From JBCBCP01 sp039817385 (lineage in GTDB: Bacteria; Pseudomonadota; Alphaproteobacteria; Rhodobacterales; Rhodobacteraceae), in NCBI GenBank assembly GCA_039817385.1, contig JBCBVY010000001.1, positions 434,001-498,000 of the forward strand: DNA of 64,000 nt. Direction: 5' to 3'. Below the pieces are notes generated by a model that saw only the letters and a program-made list of their open reading frames with translations, was not told the DNA's origin and ran no database searches. Numbering within the stretch: position 1 is the first letter of the stretch; the number at the start of each line of letters is the position of its first letter. The position numbers were made by a program, and so were the translations under genes. This document shows, in pieces, positions 56,316 through 64,000 of the stretch.

Positions 56316-57527
56316 ATGAAGGACGTGCACGTGGGCAAAGCCTGGAAGACGCTGGACGAGATGGATCTGGCAGGCAAGCGGGTGCTGACCCGCGTGGACA
56401 TCAACGTGCCGGTCGAAAATGGGCGCGTGACAGACGCAACCCGGATCGCGCGGATCGTTCCCACCGTGCACGACATCCTCGCACGCGGCGGCACGCCGGT
56501 GCTGATCGCGCATTTCGGGCGGCCCAAGGGCAAGCAGGTGCTGGACCTGAGCCTGCGGGTTGTGGTGCCCGCTCTGGCGGAGGCGCTGGGCCGCAAGGTG
56601 ACTTTGGCGGAGACGCTGGACGCGGTTGAGGCCGGGACGGAAGAGCTGCGCGCGGCCGAGGTACTGCTGCTGGAGAACATCCGGTTTTATCCGGGCGAAG
56701 AGGCCAATGACCCCGAATTTGCCGCCCGCCTTGCGGCGCTTGGCGATGTCTATTGCAACGACGCCTTTTCGGCGGCGCACCGGGCGCACGCGTCGACCAC
56801 GGGTCTTGCGCATTTGCTGCCCGCGTGCGCGGGCCGGTTGATGCAGGCGGAGCTGGAAGCGCTGGAGCGCGCGCTGAGCACGCCGGAGCGCCCCGTGGGC
56901 GCGGTTGTGGGCGGCGCGAAAGTGTCGACGAAGCTGTCGCTTCTGGAAAACCTCGTCAGCAAGCTGGACGTGCTGATCATCGGCGGGGGGATGGCGAACA
57001 CGTTCCTTGCGGCGATGGGCGCGCAGCTGGGCAAGTCCCTGCGCGAGGACGACATGGTGGCGACCGCGCGGGATATCCTTGTGGAAGCGGAAACCCGCGG
57101 CTGCCGCATCATCCTGCCCCGGGACGGGCGGGTGGCGCGGGCCTTTGAGGCGGGTGCGCATTACGACACCCTGCCGCTGGGCCCCGACACGGTGCTGGAG
57201 GCCGACCAGATGGTGCTCGATGCCGGGGATGGCGCGGTGGCGGACATCGTCGCCGAGATAAACGGGCTGAAAACACTGGTCTGGAACGGCCCGCTTGGCG
57301 CATTCGAGATTGCGCCCTTTGACACCGCGACCGTTGCTGCGGCGCGCGCGGCGGCCGCCCGGACGGGCAGCGGTGATCTGGTCACGGTTGCGGGCGGCGG
57401 CGACACGGTTGCGGCCCTAAACGCAGCCGGTGCGGCGGAGGCGTTCTCCTACATTTCCACCGCGGGCGGCGCCTTTCTCGAGTGGATGGAAGGCAAAGAG
57501 CTGCCCGGGGTTGCGGCGCTAGGCTGA
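56316..57527 (+). CDS. pgk: phosphoglycerate kinase
   Basis: 403 residues. Substrate motif RVDINVPVENGRVTDATRI, then VGGAKVSTKLSLLENL and the ATP-binding VAGGGDTVAALNAAG at the C terminus. Glycolysis and gluconeogenesis, transferring phosphate between 1,3-bisphosphoglycerate and ADP. GTG-ATG in tandem at 56313; I choose the ATG at 56316 downstream of AGGGGG. Unlinked to gap but with a possibly related operator. Confidence 0.95.
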   Translation: MKDVHVGKAWKTLDEMDLAGKRVLTRVDINVPVENGRVTDATRIARIVPTVHDILARGGTPVLIAHFGRPKGKQVLDLSLRVVVPALAEALGRKVTLAETLDAVEAGTEELRAAEVLLLENIRFYPGEEANDPEFAARLAALGDVYCNDAFSAAHRAHASTTGLAHLLPACAGRLMQAELEALERALSTPERPVGAVVGGAKVSTKLSLLENLVSKLDVLIIGGGMANTFLAAMGAQLGKSLREDDMVATARDILVEAETRGCRIILPRDGRVARAFEAGAHYDTLPLGPDTVLEADQMVLDAGDGAVADIVAEINGLKTLVWNGPLGAFEIAPFDTATVAAARAAAARTGSGDLVTVAGGGDTVAALNAAGAAEAFSYISTAGGAFLEWMEGKELPGVAALG

Positions 57528-57604
57528 GGGCGCGTCTTGGGGCTTGGAAGTCGCAGGCTCATCCCCACCTGCTAAGGATGCCATCCCAAAGAAGGAGCCG
57601 ATCG

Positions 57605-58390
57605 ATGCCTGCCTATACTCTGATTACCGGAGCCTCCGAAGGGCTGGGCGTTGAGTTTGCGCGGCTTGCCGCGCGCGACGGGCGGCACCTGATCCTCGCT
57701 GCACGCTCGAAGGACAAGATGGAAGCGCTCGCGCGCCGCCTGCGCTCTGACACGGTTGATGTGATTGTGATCCCCGCCGATCTGAGCGATGCGGCTGAGG
57801 TTGAGCGGCTCTGGTCCGAGGCGACGGCGGAGGGGCGGCAGATCGACGTGCTGGTGAACAATGCCGGGCTGGGGTCAAACGGGGATTTCGCGGACGGGCA
57901 AAACTGGGCGCGGGAGATGAGTTCAATCAACGTCAACATGCTGGCGCTGACACGGCTGATGAAGCTCGCGATCCCGCATATGCAGGCGCAACCCCGGGGG
58001 CGCATCCTGAACGTCGCCTCGGTGGCGGGGCTGATGCCGGGGCCGAACATGGCGGTCTACCACGCGACAAAGGCCTATGTGGTGTCGCTGTCCGAGGCGG
58101 TGGCGGAAGAGCTGCGCGGCACACATGTGACCGTGACGGCCCTCTGCCCCGGCGTGACGGCAACAAATTTCTTTGACGACGCGGGTATGCGCAGCGCGCC
58201 GGTTCTCAAGCTGGCCAAGCCGATGGATGCGGCAGAGGTGGCCGAGCAAGGCTGGCTGCAGGCGCGGATTGGCAAGCGCGTGGTCGTGCCAGGGGCGATG
58301 AACAAGGTCTTTGCCTTCCTGCCTCGGATCACACCCCGCGGTGTGCTGACGCGGGTCGCCGCGCAGATCATGGGCAAAACGCACGAGTAA
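57605..58390 (+). CDS. short-chain dehydrogenase/reductase
   Basis: 261 residues. TGASEGLGVEFA (cofactor site), NNAGLG, and the Y-x3-K of YHATKAY (about 155-161). Arg residues after the second strand (AARSKDK) suggest NADP. The C-terminal part (APVLKLAKPMDAAEVAEQGW) resembles the YbbO/DltE-like subgroup. Substrate unknown. Confidence 0.9.
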   Translation: MPAYTLITGASEGLGVEFARLAARDGRHLILAARSKDKMEALARRLRSDTVDVIVIPADLSDAAEVERLWSEATAEGRQIDVLVNNAGLGSNGDFADGQNWAREMSSINVNMLALTRLMKLAIPHMQAQPRGRILNVASVAGLMPGPNMAVYHATKAYVVSLSEAVAEELRGTHVTVTALCPGVTATNFFDDAGMRSAPVLKLAKPMDAAEVAEQGWLQARIGKRVVVPGAMNKVFAFLPRITPRGVLTRVAAQIMGKTHE

Positions 58391-58397
58391 TTGGGGA

Positions 58398-58426
58398 TTC
58401 ACAGGGCGAATCACCTGCGCTATACT
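58398..58426 (+). promoter_or_regulatory. promoter of the FtsB/DivIC-like gene
   Basis: TTCACA (58398-58403) and TATACT (58421-58426) with 17-base spacing, giving a leader of about 39 bases to the ATG at 58471. Best sigma-70-like promoter in the window. Confidence 0.6.
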
Positions 58427-58470
58427 GACCCTGCGTGCCCACCAAGAGGCGCGGCGATGAGGCAGATCAG

Positions 58471-58761
58471 ATGACCCGGCCAGCCCTTGGCACATTCGCG
58501 TTTTTCGCCATCATGTTCGCGTTGGCGGTCTATTTCACCTTTGCCGCCGTGCAGGGCGAATTTGGCCTGTTCCAGCGCGCCCAGATCGACGCCGAAGCGC
58601 GGCAGCTGCAAGCGCAGCTGGAAGCGGTAGAGGCCGAGGTCGCGCGGATGGAAAACCTGACGCGGCGGCTGTCGGATGATTTCCTCGACCTTGATCTGCT
58701 GGACGAACAGGCGCGCAGCGTGCTTGGCATGGCGCGCACGGATGAGCTGATCATTCGCTAG
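58471..58761 (+). CDS. FtsB/DivIC-like septum formation initiator
   Basis: 96 residues: one membrane helix (about 6-26) then a periplasmic coiled coil (about 37-65, EARQLQAQLEAVEAEVARME) and the C-terminal LDLLDEQARSVLGMARTDE motif of the family. Part of the FtsQLB divisome module. A GTG at 58435 would lie too close to the inferred transcription start, so the ATG at 58471 is preferred. Tail-to-tail with the YEATS gene, four-base overlap. Confidence 0.88.
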   Translation: MTRPALGTFAFFAIMFALAVYFTFAAVQGEFGLFQRAQIDAEARQLQAQLEAVEAEVARMENLTRRLSDDFLDLDLLDEQARSVLGMARTDELIIR

Positions 58762-59117
58762 GCGTTGCTGACGTCGACCGTCTCTTCGAAATCCGCTTCG
58801 TCAAATTGCAACGTGTATGGCTCGACCGACACCTCTTGTCCGTCATACAAAATGGCCGTCGCGCGGACTTCGAACATGCCCCATGTCCAGAAGGTGATCG
58901 AGAAGTCATTGCCCGCGTTGCGCGAGAACCGTTCTGGCGTCTTGAAAGTTGGGTGCAACAGATAGCGGACCTCGACAACCGGATTGTCCGGATCAGGACC
59001 ATCCGGATCAAGCCAGACCCCAACGTGGTAGTGCTTGAGCCCGCCATCCCGATAAATCCGGTACTTCGTGCGGCCATTTCGGTCTTTTATGAGTGCGTTT
59101 TGAAGATGCAGTTTCAT
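58758..59117 (-). CDS. prokaryotic YEATS-domain protein
   Basis: 119 residues, no signal. About 28-106 matches the YEATS core: HYHVGVWLDPD, then VEVRYLLHPTFKTPERF (compare the eukaryotic V-x-F-x-LHPSF-P-x-P) and FWTWGMFEVRATAILYDG. Prokaryotic YEATS proteins have been tied by comparative genomics to membrane-associated sensing and conflict systems. ATGA overlap with the upstream membrane gene shows an operon. Somewhat more AT-rich than neighbours, suggesting transfer. The biochemical ligand is unknown. Confidence 0.75.
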   Translation of the reverse strand: MKLHLQNALIKDRNGRTKYRIYRDGGLKHYHVGVWLDPDGPDPDNPVVEVRYLLHPTFKTPERFSRNAGNDFSITFWTWGMFEVRATAILYDGQEVSVEPYTLQFDEADFEETVDVSNA

Positions 59118-59725
59118 CGCGCGCGCCCTTGACCGATTGGCGTTATGGTGTCCGACGGCTCTTCGCTGGTCGGGCTGTCATCGGTGATGCTGTCCCCCTT
59201 CCACTGGTACTTCCGATAGTAGGGACAGTCTGGCAAGAGCGCAGCGATGCGCTGTTCGCGCCCCGCCATCGGGACGTCATGCGTGTTCAGCATCTTCTCA
59301 ATGTTCACCGAAATCGCGTTGCGGGCCTTCCGGTCGTCCGGAACCAAAGCGCGCCGTTGAAGCCCTTCGAGCAGGAGCTGCAATTCGTTCCGGCTTGCGC
59401 CGAGTTGGACAAGCGCCTCGCGGTAGCGTGCCGACTTCTGATCGGGGCTTAGAAACGTCAAAATGCCTCCGACGATCACCGTAAAGACGCCTGCAACCGT
59501 TCCGATCCGATGTTTGGGCCCGGCGTTGAACCACTCTGCCAAGACAGTGATGACCTCGGTTGTGTTGATCGCACCGAGGATGATTGTGAATATGCCGAGG
59601 ATCAGACCCGTGTACCGCAGGCTGTTCTTGCGCGGCTCGAGCGCTTCGAGACCCAACTCGGCCTTCGCCCAGTCCTCGGCGCAACTGTCTCGGAATTCAT
59701 CAAAAATGTCTTGGGGCTTGGACAT
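59114..59725 (-). CDS. two-helix membrane protein, SLATT-like effector candidate
   Basis: 203 residues. A cytoplasmic N terminus (about 1-34), two membrane helices (about 36-54 and 74-92) with a short loop between, then a charged helix (about 95-125, ARYREALVQLGASRNELQLL) and a hydrophilic tail. This layout resembles SLATT-type 2TM domains of nucleotide-sensing defence systems, in which helices may form pores; homology is not proved by eye. The longer upstream frame is dismissed for lack of an RBS. Coupled to the YEATS gene and divergent from pdhA. Confidence 0.68.
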   Translation of the reverse strand: MSKPQDIFDEFRDSCAEDWAKAELGLEALEPRKNSLRYTGLILGIFTIILGAINTTEVITVLAEWFNAGPKHRIGTVAGVFTVIVGGILTFLSPDQKSARYREALVQLGASRNELQLLLEGLQRRALVPDDRKARNAISVNIEKMLNTHDVPMAGREQRIAALLPDCPYYRKYQWKGDSITDDSPTSEEPSDTITPIGQGRAR

Positions 59726-59776
59726 TAGGAACACGTCACAGCAAGCAGAATTGTCGAAGCGTAGCACGCGCTTGCA

Positions 59777-59793
59777 AAGCCGCAAAGCGGCTT
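59777..59793. repeat. hairpin between the YEATS operon and pdhA
   Basis: AAGCCGC-AAA-GCGGCTT, a perfect 7-bp stem with triloop, 52 bp upstream of the membrane protein gene. The 192-bp gap must also contain promoters for both directions. Confidence 0.45.
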
Positions 59794-59881
59794 GTCATGC
59801 TGCGCTAAGGCACGCGACCAACCAGCCGATGCCCCTGCGTCAAATATTCCGGGTGCAATACGGAGGCGAATCCTGTAGGAA

Positions 59882-59899
59882 TAGTTTAACGCTAAACTA
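59882..59899 (+). promoter_or_regulatory. 18-bp palindromic operator of the pdh operon
   Basis: TAGTTTAACGCTAAACTA, an exact CG-centred dyad except for the central A/C-G/C pair, ends 18 bases before pdhA and directly precedes CGGGAGGAG. Identical to the lpdA site (42680-42697). Position near the transcription start suggests repression. Confidence 0.8.
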
Positions 59900-59917
59900 T
59901 CTCGCGGGAGGAGCCAT

Positions 59918-60931
59918 ATGGCCACGCGCAAAGCGAAGAGTACCGCCAATGTCTCCGCCGAGGAGCTGACGAGCTATTACAAGGACATGCTGCTGATCCG
60001 GCGCTTTGAGGAAAAGGCGGGCCAGCTTTATGGCATGGGCCTGATCGGCGGGTTCTGCCACCTCTACATCGGGCAGGAGGCCGTTGTCGTCGGGCTGGAG
60101 GCGGCGGCCGAGGAAGGCGACAAGCGCGTCACCTCCTACCGCGATCACGGGCACATGCTCGCCTGCGGGATGGACCCGAACGGCGTGATGGCCGAGCTGA
60201 CGGGGCGCGAGGGGGGCTATTCCAAGGGCAAGGGCGGCTCGATGCACATGTTCTCCAAGGAGAAGCATTTTTACGGCGGCCACGGCATCGTGGCGGCGCA
60301 GGTACCGCTAGGTGCGGGCCTCGCCTTTGCGGACAAGTACCGCGAGAACGGGCGCGTGACCTTCACCTATTTCGGCGATGGGGCTGCGAACCAGGGCCAG
60401 GTCTATGAGACGTTCAACATGGCCGCGCTGTGGGACCTGCCGGTCGTTTTCGTCATTGAAAACAACCAGTACGCGATGGGCACGGCGCAGAAACGCTCCA
60501 CCTCCACCGATGATATCCACACCCGCGGCGCGCCCTTTGGCATCCCCGGCGAGATTGTGGACGGGATGGATGTGATGGCCGTGAAAGAGGCCGGGGAGAC
60601 GGCGGTGGCGCACTGCCGCGCGGGCAAGGGGCCGTACATCCTTGAGGTGAAGACATATCGCTACCGCGGCCACTCCATGTCGGACCCGGCCAAGTACCGC
60701 ACCCGCGAAGAGGTGCAGAAGATGCGCGAGGAGCGGGACCCGATTGAGGCCGTGCGCGCGATGCTGCTGCAGGGCAAGCACGCGACCGAAGAGGACCTCA
60801 AGGCCATCGACAAGGAGATCAAGGAGATCGTGAACGCCTCTGCCGAGTTCTCGAAGGACAGCCCCGAGCCTGCGCTGGACGAGCTGTGGACCGATATCTA
60901 CGCGGACGAGATCCCGCAGGAGGCCGTGTGA
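59918..60931 (+). CDS. pdhA: pyruvate dehydrogenase E1 alpha subunit
   Basis: 337 residues. TPP motif GDGAANQGQVYETFNMAALW ending in ENNQ (about 155-186), preceded by GGSMHMF. The phosphorylation-loop region YRGHSMSDPAKYR is present. Together with PdhB decarboxylates pyruvate. SD GGGAGGAG. The stop overlaps the start of a membrane protein gene in TGATG. Confidence 0.95.
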   Translation: MATRKAKSTANVSAEELTSYYKDMLLIRRFEEKAGQLYGMGLIGGFCHLYIGQEAVVVGLEAAAEEGDKRVTSYRDHGHMLACGMDPNGVMAELTGREGGYSKGKGGSMHMFSKEKHFYGGHGIVAAQVPLGAGLAFADKYRENGRVTFTYFGDGAANQGQVYETFNMAALWDLPVVFVIENNQYAMGTAQKRSTSTDDIHTRGAPFGIPGEIVDGMDVMAVKEAGETAVAHCRAGKGPYILEVKTYRYRGHSMSDPAKYRTREEVQKMREERDPIEAVRAMLLQGKHATEEDLKAIDKEIKEIVNASAEFSKDSPEPALDELWTDIYADEIPQEAV

Positions 60932-61281
60932 TGGAAGCAGAGTACGAGAAGCAAAAGGAAAGCAGCGGTGGGCTTGCAGCCATCGTCTGGCTGGGGACGT
61001 GTGCGTATCTTTTGTTCTTCACGGATAATGGTGGAGCGCTGTTGAGCTTGGGAGGAATAGGCTTTGCTGTCGTCGGGATGTTCATTGCTGCGCTCGGGAT
61101 TGGGCTGCTTTTCTACTTGATTCAGCGCGGTATCGGAAAAGTGCTGCTTGGATTGAGCCGAACTCCAAATGCGGCAATAGCCACAGTCGCTGCGGTTGTT
61201 GGCCTAGCTCTGACGGTCGGACAATTCGCCGTGACGGTCAGCGCAACGGTTGCCTCCTTCAACTACTTTTTTGGAGTCTGA
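60931..61281 (+). CDS. unrecognised membrane protein inside the pdh operon
   Basis: 116 residues with three hydrophobic helices (about 14-31, 40-66 and 82-110); N terminus charged (EAEYEKQKESS). No conserved polar or cysteine motifs. TGATG overlap with pdhA and 3 bp before pdhB, so it is certainly in the operon. Codons are visibly more AT-rich than those of pdhA and pdhB, suggesting late insertion. No known family. Confidence 0.75.
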   Translation: MEAEYEKQKESSGGLAAIVWLGTCAYLLFFTDNGGALLSLGGIGFAVVGMFIAALGIGLLFYLIQRGIGKVLLGLSRTPNAAIATVAAVVGLALTVGQFAVTVSATVASFNYFFGV

Positions 61282-61284
61282 CAA

Positions 61285-62643
61285 ATGGCAACTGAAATCC
61301 TGATGCCCGCCCTCTCCCCCACGATGGAGGAAGGCACGCTGGCCAAGTGGCTGGTCAAGGAAGGCGACACCGTGTCCTCCGGCGACATCCTGGCGGAGAT
61401 CGAGACGGACAAGGCGACGATGGAGTTCGAGGCGGTCGACGAAGGCGTGATCGGCAAGATCATGGTGCCCGAGGGGACCGAAGGCGTGAAGGTGAACACG
61501 CCTATCGCTGTGCTGGTTGAAGACGGCGAAGAGGTGCCTGCCGAGGCACCCGCGGCGGCCCCGGCCCCGGTGGCTGAAGCGGCACCGGCCCCTGCCCCAG
61601 CGGCGGAGCCCGTCCCGGCGCCGGTCGTAGATGAAAGCCCTGACTGGCCCGCGGATGCGGAGATGAAGGCGACCACGGTGCGCGAGGCCCTGCGCGACGC
61701 GATGGCCGAGGAGATGCGCGCGGACCCGGACGTGTTCCTAATGGGCGAGGAAGTGGCCGAGTACCAGGGCGCCTACAAGGTGAGCCAAGGCCTGCTGGAC
61801 GAGTTTGGCGGCAAGCGGGTCATCGACACACCCATTACCGAGCATGGCTTTGCCGGGATCGGTGTGGGCGCGGCCTTTGGCGGGCTGAAGCCCATCGTAG
61901 AGTTCATGACCTGGAACTTCGCGATGCAGGCGATTGACCACATCATCAACTCTGCGGCGAAGACGCTGTATATGTCTGGAGGGCAGATGGGCTGTCCCAT
62001 CGTCTTCCGCGGCCCGAACGGGGCTGCAGCCCGCGTGGCCGCGCAGCACTCTCAGGATTACGCGGCGTGGTACATGCAAGTGCCCGGACTGAAGGTTGTG
62101 ATGCCCTACTCTGCCGCCGACGCTAAGGGGTTGATGAAGACGGCCATTCGCGATCCGAACCCGGTCTGCTTCCTCGAAAACGAGATCCTCTATGGCCGGT
62201 CTTTCGATGTGCCGCAGATCGATGACCTTGCCATCCCCTTCGGCAAGGCCCGCATCTGGCGGGAGGGCACGGACGTGACCCTCGTTAGCTTTGGGATCGG
62301 GATGCAATATGCGCTGGAGGCCGCCGAAAAGCTGGCTGAGGATGGGATCAGCGCCGAAGTGCTGGACTTGCGCACGATCCGCCCGATGGACACCGGCGCG
62401 ATCATCAAATCAGTGATGAAGACCAACCGCTGCGTCACAGTCGAGGAAGGCTGGCCGCAGGGATCGGTCGGCTCCTACATCTCATCCGTGCTGATGCAGG
62501 AGGCGTTTGATTACCTTGACGCCCCAGTCATTAACTGCACGGGCAAGGACGTGCCGATGCCCTACGCCGCCAACCTTGAAAAGCACGCGCTGGTGACCAC
62601 CGACGAGGTGATCGAAGCGGTGCGCAAAGTCACCTACCGCTAG
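61285..62643 (+). CDS. pdhB: pyruvate dehydrogenase E1 beta subunit with N-terminal lipoyl domain
   Basis: 452 residues. Lipoyl domain (about 1-80, lysine 43 in ETDKATMEFEA), Pro/Ala linker (about 87-115) and E1 beta (about 128-452) with GFAGIGVGAAFGG and the C-terminal transketolase-like domain. An E1 beta with its own lipoyl domain is typical of alphaproteobacteria. Its lipoyl domain is nearly identical to that of PdhC. Confidence 0.95.
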   Translation: MATEILMPALSPTMEEGTLAKWLVKEGDTVSSGDILAEIETDKATMEFEAVDEGVIGKIMVPEGTEGVKVNTPIAVLVEDGEEVPAEAPAAAPAPVAEAAPAPAPAAEPVPAPVVDESPDWPADAEMKATTVREALRDAMAEEMRADPDVFLMGEEVAEYQGAYKVSQGLLDEFGGKRVIDTPITEHGFAGIGVGAAFGGLKPIVEFMTWNFAMQAIDHIINSAAKTLYMSGGQMGCPIVFRGPNGAAARVAAQHSQDYAAWYMQVPGLKVVMPYSAADAKGLMKTAIRDPNPVCFLENEILYGRSFDVPQIDDLAIPFGKARIWREGTDVTLVSFGIGMQYALEAAEKLAEDGISAEVLDLRTIRPMDTGAIIKSVMKTNRCVTVEEGWPQGSVGSYISSVLMQEAFDYLDAPVINCTGKDVPMPYAANLEKHALVTTDEVIEAVRKVTYR

Positions 62644-62646
62644 TCG

Positions 62647-63168
62647 ATGGCTCTGGGTGGATCCTCCGGCCTTTTCCAGGGCAGCGCCTCGCGCCACATC
62701 CTGGGCTTTTGCGTCGTCAGCCTGGTCATCTGGACGGTCGTGTTCGTCCTGGCCTCCCCCCTCAAAGAGACATTGAGCCAGCCCGCCACACCCGGCCGCG
62801 AGTTCGCGGACTTTATCGAGGGCGCGTTCCTCGTCATGTTCGGAGCCTACGTGATCGGCGGCTTCGGCGCCTCCACGCGGATGCATATCGAGGGCGTTTG
62901 GGCGAGTGAAAACCCCGGCAAGGATGTCTTCAGCCGCATGACGCTTGGCTGTGTGTTCGGCCTCTTGTCCTATTTCGCTCTGTCCGAGGGATTGCTGCAG
63001 CTTTTGGTCTCGAAAGACGCCATCCCAGACGGGAAGGAACTGAAGCCGACTTACGTGTCTATCCTCCTCTTCGCCATGTTGAGCGGCATGTTCGCCAATG
63101 AACTGTTTCGCAGCCTAAAACGCCGCGTCCCGCGCGACGACAACACCGACACACCACCCAGCGGCTAA
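62647..63168 (+). CDS. unrecognised four-helix membrane protein inside the pdh operon
   Basis: 173 residues with about four membrane helices (17-37, 56-75, 97-121, 135-153) and a basic stretch ending SLKRRVPRDDN. Starts three bases after the pdhB stop and ends 31 bp before pdhC, so it is cotranscribed. Not related to the 116-residue protein after pdhA. I know no family; a regulatory or membrane-tethering role for the complex is only a guess. Confidence 0.75.
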   Translation: MALGGSSGLFQGSASRHILGFCVVSLVIWTVVFVLASPLKETLSQPATPGREFADFIEGAFLVMFGAYVIGGFGASTRMHIEGVWASENPGKDVFSRMTLGCVFGLLSYFALSEGLLQLLVSKDAIPDGKELKPTYVSILLFAMLSGMFANELFRSLKRRVPRDDNTDTPPSG

Positions 63169-63199
63169 GCCTGGCTGCACCGCACGAAGGACCCATCTC

Positions 63200-64000
63200 A
63201 TGCCCACCGAAATCCTGATGCCCGCGCTGTCTCCGACGATGGAGGAAGGCACGCTTGCCAAGTGGCTGGTCAAGGAAGGGGACACCGTGTCCTCCGGCGA
63301 CCTGCTGGCCGAGATCGAGACTGACAAGGCCACGATGGAGTTCGAGGCCGTGGACGAGGGCACGGTGGGCAAGATCCTTGTGCCCGAGGGGTCCGAAGCG
63401 GTGAAGGTCAATACGCCGATTGCCGTGTTGCTGGAGGATGGCGAAAGCGCGGATGACATCGCCGCGGCGGGCGCTTCATCAGCAGCTGCGGCGCCTTCGG
63501 TCGCTGATGAAGGCCCGAAGGGGGCTGAAGAAGCCCCCGCTCCGGCCCCGGCTGCGCCCGCAAAGGATGGCACGCGCGTCTTTGCCTCTCCCCTCGCCCG
63601 GCGGATCGCGGCGCAGAAGGGGCTGGATCTAAGCCAGATCACGGGCACCGGCCCGCGTGGGCGGATCGTGAAAGCGGATGTGGAGAGCGCGACAGCCCAG
63701 CCCGCAGCGGCTGCGGCCCCTGCCCCCGCTGCGCCGTCTGCTGCACCCGCTGCTGCCGCCCCCGCAGGGCCAAGCGCGGATGCGGTCGCCAAAATGTACG
63801 AGGGCCGCGATTACGAAGAGGTCACGCTGGACGGGATGCGCAAAACCATCGCCGCGCGCCTGACCGAAGCAAAGCAGACCGTGCCGCATTTCTACCTGCG
63901 CCGCGACATCCAGCTGGATGCGCTGCTGGACTTCCGCGCAACGCTGAACAAGCAGCTTGAAGGGCGCGGCATAAAGCTGTCGGTCAACGACTTCATCATC
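63200..64000 (+). CDS. pdhC: dihydrolipoyl acetyltransferase E2, 5' part
   Basis: First 267 residues; the gene continues past the window. Lipoyl domain (1-80, lysine 43), linker with the 63-bp in-frame segment (residues 92-112), peripheral-subunit-binding domain (about 123-160, RVFASPLARRIAAQKGLDL and GTGPRGRIVKADV), Ala/Pro linker and start of the acetyltransferase domain (VTLDGMRKTIAARLTEAKQT). It is the core of the pyruvate dehydrogenase complex. Confidence 0.95.
   Translation, partial: MPTEILMPALSPTMEEGTLAKWLVKEGDTVSSGDLLAEIETDKATMEFEAVDEGTVGKILVPEGSEAVKVNTPIAVLLEDGESADDIAAAGASSAAAAPSVADEGPKGAEEAPAPAPAAPAKDGTRVFASPLARRIAAQKGLDLSQITGTGPRGRIVKADVESATAQPAAAAAPAPAAPSAAPAAAAPAGPSADAVAKMYEGRDYEEVTLDGMRKTIAARLTEAKQTVPHFYLRRDIQLDALLDFRATLNKQLEGRGIKLSVNDFII
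63473..63535 (+). repeat. 63-bp in-frame palindromic segment in the PdhC linker
   Basis: Bounded by CTTCATCAGC and GCTGATGAAG inverted arms with a downstream GGGGGCT-GAAG-AAGCCCCC hairpin. About 45 of 63 bases match the uvrA segment at 36751-36813 in the same frame. Confidence 0.6.

Noticed and set aside
59726..59785. longer N terminus of the 2TM protein
   Set aside because: The extra residues (MRLCKRVLRF and so on) have no ribosome-binding site before them and do not fit the domain; the ATG at 59725 is preferred.

Overview
The window is GC-rich, densely coded chromosomal DNA that reads as an alphaproteobacterium of the Rhodobacteraceae (Roseobacter/Rhodobacter group). Support for this: the cysG-DUF2849-cysI-cysH-DUF934-fpr sulfite operon, E1-beta of pyruvate dehydrogenase carrying its own lipoyl domain, a GAAC-N7-GAAC SOS box at uvrA, a bolA-X-grxD operon, and a cox-type molybdenum hydroxylase cluster. 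I see no rRNA, tRNA, CRISPR array, insertion sequence or phage gene.

Layout. 1-3.0 kb: dctBD-type two-component pair with an unusually eroded DctD ATPase domain, beside two tandem palindromes. 3.3-9.3 kb: Lrp/AsnC regulator divergent from a sulfate/sulfite assimilation operon. 9.4-12.4 kb: TauD-type dioxygenase, a long Ala/Glu/Thr repeat membrane protein, and infC with an apparent AUA start. 12.5-19.2 kb: xdhC, a molybdopterin-binding protein, coxS, a duplicated-domain secreted protein, coxL (form II signature) and coxM, all leftward. 19.3-21.7 kb: bolA-X-grxD, a SnoaL-like protein, and zapA with a coiled-coil partner. 21.9-26.8 kb: transketolase, DUF808, a GapB-like GAPDH, a 47-residue membrane microprotein and coaD. 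27-32.8 kb: CBS protein, then valine degradation (mmsA, isobutyryl-CoA dehydrogenase, and a one-frame fusion of 3-hydroxyisobutyryl-CoA hydrolase with 3-hydroxyisobutyrate dehydrogenase). 33-41.2 kb: a Hint-domain secreted protein, uvrA, secreted proteins and an MFS carrier. 41.3-50.2 kb: lpdA, DUF924, MFS, hydrolase-queA, AsmA-like giant. 50.3-55.1 kb: bcp-DUF455, M23 peptidase overlapping bactofilin, drug-type MFS. 55.1-58.8 kb: two overlapping cyclophilins, pgk, SDR, FtsB/DivIC-like protein. 58.8-64 kb: a leftward prokaryotic-YEATS plus two-helix membrane protein pair, then pdhA-TM-pdhB-TM-pdhC, with pdhC running off the window.

How parts work together. Central carbon genes (tkt, gap, pgk, pdhABC, lpdA) are scattered, but lpdA and pdhA share an identical 18-bp CG-centred palindrome in the same orientation about 20 nt before the start codon. 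The gap promoter region carries the same 12-base core and pgk a degenerate relative, so a single regulator probably couples them. The most novel-looking material is the YEATS/2TM pair and the two unrecognised membrane proteins embedded in the pyruvate dehydrogenase operon, the hydrolase-dehydrogenase fusion, and a 63-bp palindromic segment inserted in frame in both UvrA and the PdhC linker.
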